Origin: Pegoplata infirma
Taxonomy: Eukaryota; Arthropoda; Insecta; Diptera; Anthomyiidae
Assembly (NCBI GenBank): GCA_963921195.1
Contig: OY992537.1
Coordinates: 57,994,313-58,058,312 of the forward strand
Length of the DNA: 64,000 bases
Reading direction: 5' to 3'
Positions 23,801-33,405 of this stretch are shown one piece after another (positions within the stretch are counted from its first letter, which is position 1; each line of letters opens with the position of its first letter). The position numbers were made by a program, and so were the translations under genes. Under the pieces are notes generated by a model, which saw only the letters and a program-made list of their open reading frames with translations, was not told where the DNA came from and searched no databases.

Positions 23801-24541
23801 ACATTTTCGTCTGTATCTATTGGTGGTATCGATATTGAGGAATCAGATTCTCTTGATGTTCTGGGCATGAAAATCCAGTGTGATGTCCGTTGGAATAAAC
23901 ATGTTTTTCAAGTGTCGAAAGAAGCATTCAAGTGTCTTGGTTTCTTAAAACGGTGCAAGAACTACTTCACTCCTACTGATCTCCTTAACATTTATACCAC
24001 CTATATCCGGCCGAAGATGGAATACAACTCCCATATATGGGCAGGGGCTTCAGAGTCTATTCTGAAGCTTCTGGACCGTGTTCATAGGAGGGCGTCGAAG
24101 CTAATCAATGACAGTAGGGTATCCAACTCTATTGACTCTTTGGAGCATCGTCGGAATGTGGGTTGTGTAACACTGTTCTATCGATATTATCATGGTAAGT
24201 GTTCTGCTGAGATAAGCGAACTTATTCCCCGAGCACGGGTTTTTGTTCGGAATACTCGCTTGTCTAGTAGGGCTCATCCATTTGTTGTCGATTGCCCAGT
24301 GTACCGCACAACGCATTACAGAGAAAATTCATTTATAAGCCGAACTATCCGTATGTGGAATATACTTCCTGTAGAGGTCTTCCCTGTCAACTACAATTTG
24401 GAAAAGTTCAAATCAAATATCCACAAACACTACTCCCTCTATCCTCCCTCCCATAACCTATTTTCCTAATTATCAACACAATGCACTGCATTTATAGGGA
24501 ACATCCCCTGAGTGTTGGTTAAGTCAAAAAAAAAATAAAAA
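20830..24541 (+). mobile_element. APE-type LINE (jockey/CR1 group), probably recent
   Basis: It extends from about 20830, where similarity to MITE B ends, to a 3' A-rich tail at 24523-24541. A TCAGTG word at 20828-20833 fits the dipteran Initiator, which such LINEs use as an internal promoter; this is inference. About 730 bp of very A-rich 5' sequence precedes a single long frame. No ORF1 (gag-like, CCHC) is present, so the copy is either 5'-incomplete, dependent on ORF1 in trans, or from a single-ORF family. Target duplication not resolved. Confidence 0.8.
21566..24469 (+). CDS. LINE ORF2 protein: AP endonuclease + reverse transcriptase (967 aa)
   Basis: This protein nicks target DNA and primes reverse transcription of its own RNA (target-primed reverse transcription). 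The N-terminal apurinic-like endonuclease shows CNIRG (N11), CETQ (E38), YRSPN (110-114), GDFNVH (147-152) and SDH (222-224), the full catalytic set. The RT domain follows: SPGPDGIP, NYRPIS, ALDISKAFDRVWH (catalytic D591), SGVPQGSVLSP and the FADD box (D679, D680). The C-terminal part has the usual thumb-like region with YIRPKMEYNSHIW and FYRYYHG; no RNase H or CCHC knuckle is seen. An in-frame TAA lies just upstream of this ATG, which fixes the start. No stop or frameshift anywhere and GC content well above the neighbourhood suggest recent activity. Family assignment (jockey versus CR1-like) is inferred from layout only. Confidence 0.93.
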   Translation: MTGRFRLDFCNIRGLRANFLSVYAHIRYHRPNIFALCETQVSEDADPQDFHLPGYHLLSLFIFHRGLAVYVRNDVVYQCQGRLGTSDPKFNCLWVKFGIGSHALYFGFHYRSPNATGEDTFNGFDTLSDNITEILASCPSAEVVVAGDFNVHNSSWLRHSSHTTPDGQYVELFAAHNHLTQLVDEPTHNACVEGQQQNTLDLYLTSHPEKYEVKVLDPLGNSDHSTISASFSYSALQSVFRPATKRSVYIYEKARWVELNEFFRQFNWKLCFLDGNVDAAAEMVGNVIMLGMKKFIPSKLISVKSKDKCWFNQTCRNAVRSKEEAFRNWRDDKNDNSDMLRKQARTNCARVLRREKLLYEQRLRAKVLSAPRGSKSFWSFVKKVRDNASSSIPTLIKDDQVFTDPVDKANLFADLFARNSFLPEGDQPLPELERVSSTMPKIFFRARVVKRVLEDLNVNKSPGPDGIPALVLKQCSSALARPLANLFSFSLRKGTYSSCWKVANVQPIPKKGASSNPENYRPISICSTLSKVMESMVNHHLVDYLESNSLFSDRQYGFRKRRSTGDLMAFLSERWSRSIHQFGESKVVALDISKAFDRVWHDALISKLIAFGVSSDFSRFILSFLRDRSIRVVVDGVSSHRFRLNSGVPQGSVLSPTIFLIFINDLLSQTFNPIYSFADDSNICHSFSFDHRPSLVEVGRVRQIIIDTLNQNLLTISEWGLANRVDFNARKTQCCMLTHRRIVEPTFSSVSIGGIDIEESDSLDVLGMKIQCDVRWNKHVFQVSKEAFKCLGFLKRCKNYFTPTDLLNIYTTYIRPKMEYNSHIWAGASESILKLLDRVHRRASKLINDSRVSNSIDSLEHRRNVGCVTLFYRYYHGKCSAEISELIPRARVFVRNTRLSSRAHPFVVDCPVYRTTHYRENSFISRTIRMWNILPVEVFPVNYNLEKFKSNIHKHYSLYPPSHNLFS

Positions 24542-24704
24542 ATTCAGAGCATCTTAAGAGCGCTTTTTGGGTGTATCCAACTAGCGCTCTAAAGTGTGAC
24601 ATTGCCTTAGAGAATCATGCATGAATTCAGCAGGTTTGGATGCGCTCCTTGACACGAGTTTCCTTTACAAAAGCTGCTGCCAGTTCAGCAAAATTTGTGC
24701 TGGG

Positions 24705-25079
24705 ATGTTAAAAGAAATTTTTGATGAAAAAGAAATATAAAAAAAAAAATCATGAAAAAAAGTTGATGAAAAAATTTTTCGTGAAAAAACATTTTTATTC
24801 ACCAGCAGGTGAATTAGTTTCTTTTTTACTCACTCCCGCTCATTACATAAATTTTTGAATATTGCACACTCACTCACGAGCATATTTTTTCTACTCACAC
24901 TCACTCACAATCACGTGAGTAAATTTAATACAACTCACACTCTCGTGCACCCCCGCAAGCTTTACTCACACTCACGTCGACTCACAAACTCTTATTTATA
25001 CAAACAAAAACCAAAAACTAAATTTTTATATTATTTGATATATAAAATAATTTCTAAATTATTTTATATATTTGATATA
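24705..25079. other. A-rich DNA and ACTCAC-rich segment
   Basis: 24815-24995 is dense in ACTCAC words. 24845-24925 is the reverse complement of a ~75-bp block inside MITE family C. No gene. Confidence 0.55.
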
Positions 25080-27135
25080 TAAAATAATTTCTAAAGAAAA
25101 AATTTTCAGAATCTGAGACATTTTTATGTGAAAAAGGTCTCAAAACTTATTTATAGAAAAAAGGTGGCAGAAGAATTTTTCTAAAGGAAAAAGGTCTCAG
25201 AATCTGAGTCTTTTTTAAAAAGAAAAAGTCTCAAGGTCTGAGACTTTTACTTGTTAGAAAATAGTCTCAGAAGTAGAAATTTACTGAATTGGTAGAAGGT
25301 CACAGAATCTCAGAATTTTTCTATGGGAAAAAGGTTTTAGAATCTAAGACTTTTTTATAGGAAACAGGTCTCAGAATCTATGACTTTTTCTATTGGAAAA
25401 AGGTTACAAAATCTAAGACGTTTTCTATAGAAAAAACATTTCCGAATCTGTGACTTTTTCTTTAGGAAAGGGTCACAGAATCTCCGACTTTTTCTATAGG
25501 AAAAAGGTCTTAGAATCTAAGACTTTTTCTATGGGAAAAGATTTCAGAATCTGTTACTTTTTCTGAATGAAAAATGCCCTACAATCTGTGACTTTTTATA
25601 AAGGAAAAAATTTCTTAGAATCTAAGACTTTTTCTATAGGAAAAAGGTCTCAGAATCTGTCACTTCTTTTTTAGGGAAAAAGTGACAGAATTTTAAACTT
25701 TTTCTAAATAAGAAAAAGCTCTCAGAGTCTGAGACTTTTTCTTTAGGATAAAGGTCTGAGAATCTGAGACTTTTTCTTTAGGAATAAGATCTCAGAATCT
25801 GAGACTCTTTCTTTAAGAAAAAGGTCTTAGAATCTGAGACTTTTTCTATTCGAAAAAGGTCTAGTAATCTAAGACTTTTTCCATAGAAAAAAGGTCTCAG
25901 AATCTAAAATCTCAGAATCTGAAAATTTTATATTCTGAGACATTTTAATTATAAAAAATATTTTTTTTCACGAAAAATGTCTCAGCATCTGATATTTTCT
26001 ACGAAGGAAGAATTTTTTCTATTAAAAAATTCTCAGATTTAGACTCTTCTTATATGTACGAAAAATTTACAATTTTCTTTTAAACGAATTAAAAAAAAAA
26101 TCATTTAAACGAAATATGGTCATGAAAAACAAACCTCATTCGGCAAAAACTTATAAATTTGATGATTTTATAGCTTTCCCTTTAATTTTTTTGGAAAAAA
26201 GATCGTATTTTTTCTCGTCGTAAAAAGGTGAATTTATAATTTTTTTTCGAAGAAAAAAAAATTCCTTCCCCCCCCAAACCCAAAAGACACCAGCCTAAAA
26301 ACATTGTCCTTTTATATTGAAAAATGGCCAAAAATATATGAAAAAATGTCTCAGAATCTCAGAATTTTTTTAAAATGAGAAATGTCTCAGAAATTGAGAC
26401 TTTTTTTATAAAACAAAATGTCGCAAAATGTGAGAATTTTTCTATACGGAACAGTGTCTCTGAATCTGGAAATTTTCTATACAAAAAAATGTCTCAGAAT
26501 CTGATAATTTTCTTGGAAAAATGTCTCAAAACCTGAAAATTGTTCTATACGGAAATTTGTCTCAGAATCTGAGAATTTTTCTATAAGAAAAAATGTTTTA
26601 GAATCTGAATTTTTTCTCTACCCCTAAGCTACACCTTCCATAGTTATGTAAACATAAAGCAACAAACACATACAAAACAATAACAATTTGTTGCTTTATG
26701 TCTACATAATTATGGAAGGTGTAGCTGAGGGGTTACGGAAAAATGCCTTAGAATCTGAGAATTTTCCTATTTGGAAACAATGTCTCAGAATCTGAAAATT
26801 TTTCTATAAGAAAAAATATCTCAAAATATGAGAATTTTTTTTATACGGAAAATTTCACATCATCTAAAAATTGTTTCTTTACGGAAAAATGTCCCAGAAT
26901 CAAAGAATTTAAAACATATTTCAGAATCTTAAATTTTTTCTAAAAAAATTGTCTAAATATGAAAATTTTTCATAACAAAATAATTTCAGATCTGAAAATT
27001 TTTCCGAATTTGAGAATTTTTCTATACTGAAAAAGTCTCAGAATCTGAGAACTTTTTCTATATGAAAATTTTTCTTAGAATCTAAGTGTTTTTCTATACG
27101 GAAAAATATTTCAGAACCGGATAATTTTTCTATGC
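25080..27135. repeat. Degenerate ~35-40 bp tandem array 3, the longest
   Basis: About 2 kb of imperfect units 'tctcagaatctgagac' + 'tttttctataggaaaaagg'. 25100-25900 is the best preserved stretch. After 26330 the unit order shifts to 'gaatctgagaatttttctatacggaaaaatgtctca'. Each unit has a dyad CTCAGAATCTGAG. Interrupted at 26621-26732. Not coding. Confidence 0.85.
26621..26732. mobile_element. 112-bp foldback MITE (CCCCTAAGCTACACC ends)
   Basis: CCCCTAAGCTACACCTTCCA at the left and the inverse of CCCCTCAGCTACACCTTCCA at the right. The arms pair for about 47 bp around a short loop. Flanks are CTA and TTA, one mismatch from a 3-bp duplication, which would suit PIF/Harbinger. Confidence 0.75.
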
Positions 27136-27765
27136 AAAAAATGCAACAAAATCGGAATAATGTTTTTCTGAAAATGGGTCCCAAGGCCAAACATTAATCC
27201 GATTGGACCTACCTCTTTTTAGATCTTTATTTAGTGTAAGAACACACACAAACGAAACTCGAGCGAAATGGTCCGATATACCGGGTTAACAGAATATAGG
27301 TCGAAATATTTATGTGTGGGCTAAGGACAGACAAAATTTCTTGAGTGTGGCAGAAACCGTCGTTTTTGAAAATTTTTTTTCCAAATTTCAGATGGCAATA
27401 TCTCAAAAACCGCTCGATCGATTTAAAACGCCAGATATTTTTTCTTAATTTTTTAATTTTCAATAATTAAAAATGTTGGTGAAAATTTTTCCAAAATCCA
27501 AAGCTTTGATCTATGGGTGCCATGGGTTTAAATTATCCGATTTGACTTAAATTAAATTTAAATAAAAGATTGCCTCCAGCTCTATGAAAGGACCAAGGTA
27601 AAGATATTTTGACAGTTGAAAAAAAAAAAATCTTCACCGTAGGAAACAACCGAAAATTTTTTAACTTTCAAATATCTAAAATACCGTTCGACCTATTTTA
27701 AAAAATTGTTTGTTCTTTTTTAGCGCATCAAAAGTTTTAAATATGATGTATCGTAAGACATTTTT
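27136..27765. other. Unclassified repeat-like DNA
   Basis: Contains phrases such as 'taatccgattgg' shared with 28590-28610. No coding exon recognised. Confidence 0.4.
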
Positions 27766-28525
27766 TATACCCTACACCACACTGTGGTATAATGAGTTTG
27801 TGCTGATGTTTGTAACTACCCGAAATATTGGTCCTAGACCCCCTTTTTAAGTATACCAATCGACTTAGAACCACTTTTTGAGTCGATTTAGCGATGTCCG
27901 TCCGTCTGTCCGTCCGTCTGTCTGTCCATGTAAACGGTGTAAACACGATACGGGTCGCAACTCTTAATCAATTGACTTGAAATTTGAAACTTAAGCCTCT
28001 TTTGGCCCAAGGACGAAGCCTATTTAAATTGGAAAAAATCGGTCCATATTTAGACCTAATAGGTATATTTTCGAAATTTGGCACGTAATCATGTTTTATT
28101 CACACAAATCACCATTTCGAATTTTAAAGAAATCGGACCAGTTCTTCTTGTTGCCCCATATAAACCACCTTCCCGATTTTCACATAAATCTCTCAAATTT
28201 CATGAAAATAGAAAATATTTAATAAAAATTCTGTTTGTGTATGTTAAACGCGTACTTTAATAACACTATCAAATCTGATTATCATCGGACCATTTTTGGA
28301 CTTAGGTCCCATGTGGAAATTTCGCCCGATATTCAGTTGAAGCGATTTATTGTCAACAAAAAGAAGCCAAATCCACTCAAATTTGATAAGTGAGTGCTTT
28401 TTACACTTATTAAAGATTTGACAAAATATAGATCTAATCAGTCCATGTTTGAAATTGGGACCCATTTTCCGGGAAACTCTGGTGTAGGATATTATATGGT
28501 CGGACTTGACCGACTATAATTTTTA
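27766..28525 (+). mobile_element. Helentron-like family F copy F1, complete
   Basis: It starts TATACCCTACACCACACTGTGG, then a short (GTCY)n at 27896-27927. A ~550-bp body follows with 'tggcccaaggacgaagcct' and 'accaccttcccgattttcac', then 'ggtgtaggatattatatgg' (inverse of the start) and a 3' hairpin GGTCGGACTTGACCGACT. Same architecture as families D and E but unrelated body. The frames inside it are not genes. Confidence 0.8.
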
Positions 28526-28689
28526 TTTTTTTTTTTTAATTTTTAAAAAACCAAAATTTTGATCGCCGGGATTCACGGTTAATTTAATCCGATTGGCCTC
28601 AAATTTGTGCCACATAATTTTAAGGCCTAGTAGAATAAAAACTTGACATTCAAAATCGAAAAAAAAACTTTTTTGCCAAACAAAAAAAT

Positions 28690-29395
28690 TACGCTCGATT
28701 ATCTCAGAATCTTAAAACTTTTCTATACAAAAAATTTTTCAAAATCTGAAAAAAATTTTTTTAAATATTTCAGAATCCAAGAACTTTACATAAAAAAAAT
28801 ATCTCGATTCTGAAAATTCATCTATACAAAAAAGTATAACAAAATCTGAAAAGTTTTCTATACAAAAAATCCTTTGTTTCTAATTATCTTCAAATATGTC
28901 TCAGAATCTAAAAATTACTCTATACTTAAAAAAATACATCAGAATTTGAGAATATTTCTATTTGCAAAATGAATATTTGAAAGAATCAATCTTAGAGTTT
29001 TCTTTAAGAAAAATGATTTGAAATATCACGGATTCCAAGAATTTCCTGTGTAGAAATGCATTATAGAAAAGTTTTAGCTCTGCAAAAAAATCTTCTGCAA
29101 TCAAGAAACTTCGCCTTACAAAATAAAGAAATCTAAATTTTTTTAACAAAAATTTTCTCAGAATTTCTAGACAAATAAATTTTCAGAGTTCTATACGAAA
29201 AATGTCTCCGAATCTGAGAAATTTTCATTAAAAATAAAGTTCTCAGAATATCAGATTTTGTAAAATTTTTCGTACAAAAAAAAATACTTTTTTGAATTTT
29301 TCTCAGAATTTGTTACAAAAAAATTCTATGATTCAGAAATATCTGTGAAAAAATTTCTGAAAAATTAATCGAAGATATGTCTTTAATCCAACAAT
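28690..29395. repeat. Degenerate ~35-40 bp tandem array 4
   Basis: Diverged units 'tctcagaatctgaaaa' + 'tttctatacaaaaaat'. 28526-28689 before it is unclassified. Confidence 0.65.
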
Positions 29396-30420
29396 GATTG
29401 TAGGGTATAGATTAAACGATAAAAAATTATTGCCAATAAAGCAAATAATGCAATTGAATTTGAAACTAAAAGTTTTAATGTTCTTATTTTTTTTTTTTAG
29501 CTTTAAAACATGTTTTATTTATCATGATTTAATGCTTATTTATCCATATCGGTTGGCTGCAATAAGAATTTAAACTTCTTAAGCAGAGAGTAAAAAAAAT
29601 AAATAAAGCTTTTTCTAAATTGATTAAAATTGCAGCTCAACAACAAAAGTTTAATCTCTTTATTAAAATCTGTTCAATAACACTCTCCTCCTACCGGCAT
29701 TTACATTTATAGTCACACAGCTACTTAAAAGCTTAATTTTTGTGTACAAAAAAAATTTTTTTTTTTTTTCAAAATTTATTGTTTTTATTTTGATTTTTGT
29801 TTAGATCAATATAGAAAATCGTGCTTAGCATTGCACGATGCATTTAAGTTGTTTGTGTTTTTTTTTTTTTTTTATTTTGGAAGAAGGTCAGTAAAGTGGT
29901 TTTTCTAGCATAGAGTTTGTTTGTGTATTGCATTTTGTATATTTTACAAAAGCCTGGTTGGTTGGTTGAATGGTGCAGTTGGTAATTGATAATGCCTCTT
30001 TGCAAAACATGCAACATTCATTTTTAACTTCTTGTGGAAGTTGTAACATTAGCCTGTCTTGTTTTTTTTTTTTTTTTGATTTAGACTTGCATTTGAAAAT
30101 TTAAAATTACATCATTTTCATGAATGTTGTTTGAGTACAATATTTATTGGTTTATTTGTTGTTGTCGTTGTTGTAATTTAGAAAATGCTGAATTTTTTTG
30201 TTGTTTTGTTTTAATGTTTGATTTGAGATTTTTTTGGAGTTTTTTAAAAATGGAGGGGATATTGTTTTATAAAAATATCAAGTGCGTGTCTTAAGTCTTT
30301 TGTTTTTATATGCACAAAATTTACGTGTTATTGCTTTTATAATGAAAACCAACTTACAAAAAAACAAGATTTACATTTAGAGATGTATCAACAGATTGAC
30401 CACAAATTTTATTGAAAGAA
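29396..30420. other. Non-repetitive AT-rich DNA
   Basis: No match to other parts of the window and no gene recognised. Several poly-T runs, GTTGTTGTCGTTGTTG at 30156-30171, and dispersed motif copy 3. Confidence 0.5.
30290..30305 (+). other. Dispersed CTTAAGTCTTTTGTTT motif, copy 3
   Basis: Exact 16-nt match, preceded by GCGTGT, in unique DNA. Confidence 0.6.
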
Positions 30421-31066
30421 TTTATATATGGGCACTTCCACCGAAAGGTCTACCAAGACCAAAAAACCAAAAGTTCTTGAAACCAATTTGTTTTAACATA
30501 TTTTCATAGGAAAACAATCAAATTTAAGTAACATGAACAAATTTTACATTTATTCATAACCCATTTCGAGATATTCGAATGTAAAGTCGAGCAAGCCAAT
30601 TTTTTCTCATTGGGACATTTCTATTGCACCTTTTGTTTTGGTAAAAGTTCTTAAAGAGAAGCATTAAATATTGACTTTTGCTTTTAAAAAATCTTTCTGG
30701 AGATACAAAGAGCTAAAAAAAATGCATAACAAACTATGCAATTCAAAAAATAACGGTTAGTTTTTGCTATGCTTTATCACATATTTCGATGTCCCGTGCG
30801 ACATTGAAAAAAAACCTTTGTAATTAGTGCGTCAAGTGGACATGACGAAAGTTCATCAAATATTGAAAACAAACACAGATTTTTATTACAATTAAAATAA
30901 AAAAAAAAATAATTAAAAAATAATAAAATCTGTGATCTTGGTTCTTATATAAAGTTGGTCACGTGCGACATGGTAAGTGTGGATTTTAAAATTTTGAAAA
31001 AAAAAATTTTTCTTAACTAACTGATTTACTTATTTTAATACATTCTTTTAAATTATTTAAATATAG

Positions 31067-31177
31067 ATGAGTATAAACGGCGAAAAAAATAAAGAGAGAT
31101 GCAAACGGCGGAGAGAAAAGTTGAAGGAAGATGAAATGAAATTACATGACAATAAATTAAACAAGTTGAAAAGTTAA
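31067..31177 (+). pseudogene. Small basic coding fragment broken by a repeat insertion
   Basis: An ATG directly follows a 3' splice-like 'ttatttaaatatag'. 36 codons follow, rich in Lys/Arg/Glu (KNKERCKRRREKLKEDE), before a stop. The last codons and the stop belong to the inverted D3 element that starts at about 31162, so the original reading frame was cut there. A matching donor-like ATG|GTAAGT lies at 30970-30978, implying a possible 90-nt intron. The charged, heptad-like composition recalls the N-terminal basic/coil segments of some transposon-encoded proteins, but no family is named. Low certainty. Confidence 0.35.
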
Positions 31178-31600
31178 ATTCGACTAGGCGAATCTATGAA
31201 TACCCTCCACAATGCCCTTTTTAAGTGATAGCAAATAACATTTTGGATTTGAAATATTTAATGTTATGTAAAAAAATGTTTTCTAAGTAATTTTTGAAAA
31301 AAAAATAAAAATTATTTACTAAATTTTTTTTTGAGTGTAAAATTTTTTTGAGTGTAAAACTTTTTTGAGTGTACTTTTTTGTGACAAAATTTTTGAATGA
31401 CAAAAATACGTTGTAAAATAGTTTTGTGACTTACCAATGTTTTAAAAACATGTTAACGGGTTTTCAACACGTGAATTTAAGGTGAAACTAATCTGAAATT
31501 CTCGGTTTTGCTAATAACTTTTGAACCACTGAACCGATTTGGCTGAAATTCAATACGAACCAGACCAGGGGAACGAAAAATATATATGCCAAGTTTTCTA
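31162..31600 (-). mobile_element. Family D copy D3, truncated
   Basis: The reverse strand ends with hairpin TTCGCCTAGTCGAA, 'tttaacttttcaacttg'. Reading rightwards come 'taccctccacaatg', 'tttttgagtgtaaaa' repeats and 'aacttttgaaccactgaaccg'. The distal half of the family is missing. Confidence 0.7.
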
Positions 31601-32233
31601 AGATTATTTATTTATAATTTGTTAAAAAAGAACAACAAAAAAACATAAATATGATGATGAAAAAAACGGTCCCGTGCGACATGTCCCGTGCGACAGTGAT
31701 TAAAGTTAAATTAAAAAAAAAGTAGAAATAATTTTGAGGTAAAATTTTACAACTTTTAAGAGACATTATAAGCCAACATTTCAAAATTAGTCGTATTGTG
31801 ATATTGCCTTAGGTCTCGCTGAAATCAGAGTTTTGATTGATAGTCGCGAAAACGACTTCTGTTTTTTGTCTCGTGCGAATGGTTGTCTTTTTTGCGAATA
31901 TCTCGAAAGCTTGAAACAATTTTCAAAATCAACCTCAGCAACAATTATAGAGCTAGTTAAGTGCTATAAGTTTCCCCTTTTGTCAAGAAAAAAAATCTTT
32001 TTATTTTGTTTTTTTTTTCAACTTTAATGTGTGCAACTGTCACGTTCGACATGATGGAATTGCCCATATGCAAAAAAAAAACAGAAAAATGGCCCAGAGT
32101 CTGATATATAGCTTTTACCAAAAATTCTATAGAATCTCGAAACAATTCTGAAGTAAAGGTGTCTGAAATTTTTTGTAGGAAAAGTGTCATTAAATCTAAA
32201 AAAATTTAAAAAATATATTTTAAAAAATTAACT

Positions 32234-32725
32234 CAGTCGAACCCGGTTATAACGAACTCCGAGGGACCAGTAAAAATAGTTCGTTACAAGCGAAGTTCGC
32301 TATAAGCGGGGTATATTTTTTATCAACGTAGAATTATTTCCAAAAAAGAGATCCAATTTTGATTTACTGGATGTTTTTTTCGTAAATGAACTACTTATTG
32401 AGAAGAAAACATTTAAAATAAAAAAAAAATATTAAAACTATAATATAAATCAAAAATTGCCATTCTTTTGTGAGTTTTATAAACATGATTGCCGCACATT
32501 CAAAAATATTTATGGGAGTTCGTTATAAAAAGGTAAATACACATGAAATTGTATTCGTGGGACCATAAAAAGCAGTTCGTTTTAACCGAGGATTCGTTAT
32601 AACCGAGTTCGTTATAAAAGAAATATTTTGTGTGAAAATTGATGCCAAAACGTCGGGCCTTAAGAATTAGTTCGTTATAACCAAGAATTCGTCATAACCG
32701 AGTTCGTTATAAACGAGTTTGACTG
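32234..32725. mobile_element. pogo/Tigger-like MITE (492 bp)
   Basis: Ends CAGTCGAACCCGGTTATAACG and, inverted, CAGTCAAACTCGTTTATAACG, with further 'gttcgttataacc' subterminal repeats. CAGT(C/T)RAAC...TATAACGAAC ends are typical of pogo-group Tc1/mariner MITEs. The right flank is TA; the left flank CT is one change away. No transposase. Confidence 0.75.
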
Positions 32726-33405
32726 TATATATTTTGGAAAAATTCTTCAGAATTTTAATTTTTTTATTAAAAAAAAAATAGTCCTAAAGTTTGGAAATTT
32801 TCAATACAAAACATGCTTTACGGGTCTATTCACAGTTTTGAGCCAATTTTATTGTTTTTAAACTTCATATTCCCCATGTTTGTTGTAAATATAAAAAGTC
32901 TAAAAACTATTTTTATTTTTTTGAAATTTTCAAACCAAAGTTGGTATTGATATATCGATAACTGTGGAATTTTCTGTTAACAATATATCGATAACTATAC
33001 AATTTCTTTTAAAAAAAATCTGTTATCGGTAACTAAAGAAATTTCTATAGAAAATTTTTTGTTATCGATATATCGTTTTGAATGAAACCAAAAAAAGTTT
33101 ATTGGTTTTGGTTTCCCGATTCCAAAACGGTCACTAAAATTTTTCTTCAAATCACAATTTTGAGAAAATCGCGGTTAAAGTGTCAAAAAGGCCCATTTTG
33201 GCCATTTTTGAGCGCCTATATGGCTTGATATTAAGCTTATTCAAAAGTGAGTAATTTTCTCTCTTACACAAAATCAAATTTTCTTGTAATTTAGTTTTTT
33301 AAAATGGTGAAAAAATATGTGGCTTACGATTTAATCTAATATTTATATGCAATCGTTTTGATTGCATATAAGAACAACATAAAAATTAACACTTTGAAAA
33401 AAAAA
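32726..33405. other. Unclassified AT-rich DNA with TATCGATA words
   Basis: 'atatatcgataact' occurs around 32950, 32985 and 33062 in both orientations. No genes. Confidence 0.45.

Larger units (their letters stand above)
20117..24704. mobile_element. CCCAGCA MITE family B, copy B2, split by a LINE
   Basis: It starts CCCAGCAAAAATAAATCG, ends 'cagcaaaatttgtgctggg' and is flanked by AT on both sides (20115-20116, 24705-24706). It is the reverse complement of B1 over 20117 to about 20815 and 24540-24704. About 130 bp of the MITE present in B1 is missing at the LINE junction, so the insertion came with a deletion, or the exact ends are blurred. Confidence 0.88.
30789..32053. promoter_or_regulatory. 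Cluster of GTCCCGTGCGACAT dyad sites
   Basis: Near-identical GC-rich words at 30789-30804, 30958-30972, 31669-31682, 31682-31695, 31868-31879 (partial) and 32038-32053. The fullest form is ATGTCCCGTGCGACAT, with ATGTC/GACAT half-sites around CCGTGC. Intervening DNA is not similar between sites, and a family D element sits in the middle. A protein-binding function is inference; the repetition itself is seen directly. Confidence 0.5.

Noticed and set aside
22315..24316. Shorter frames on either strand overlapping 21566-24469
   Set aside because: Shadows of the LINE reading frame.
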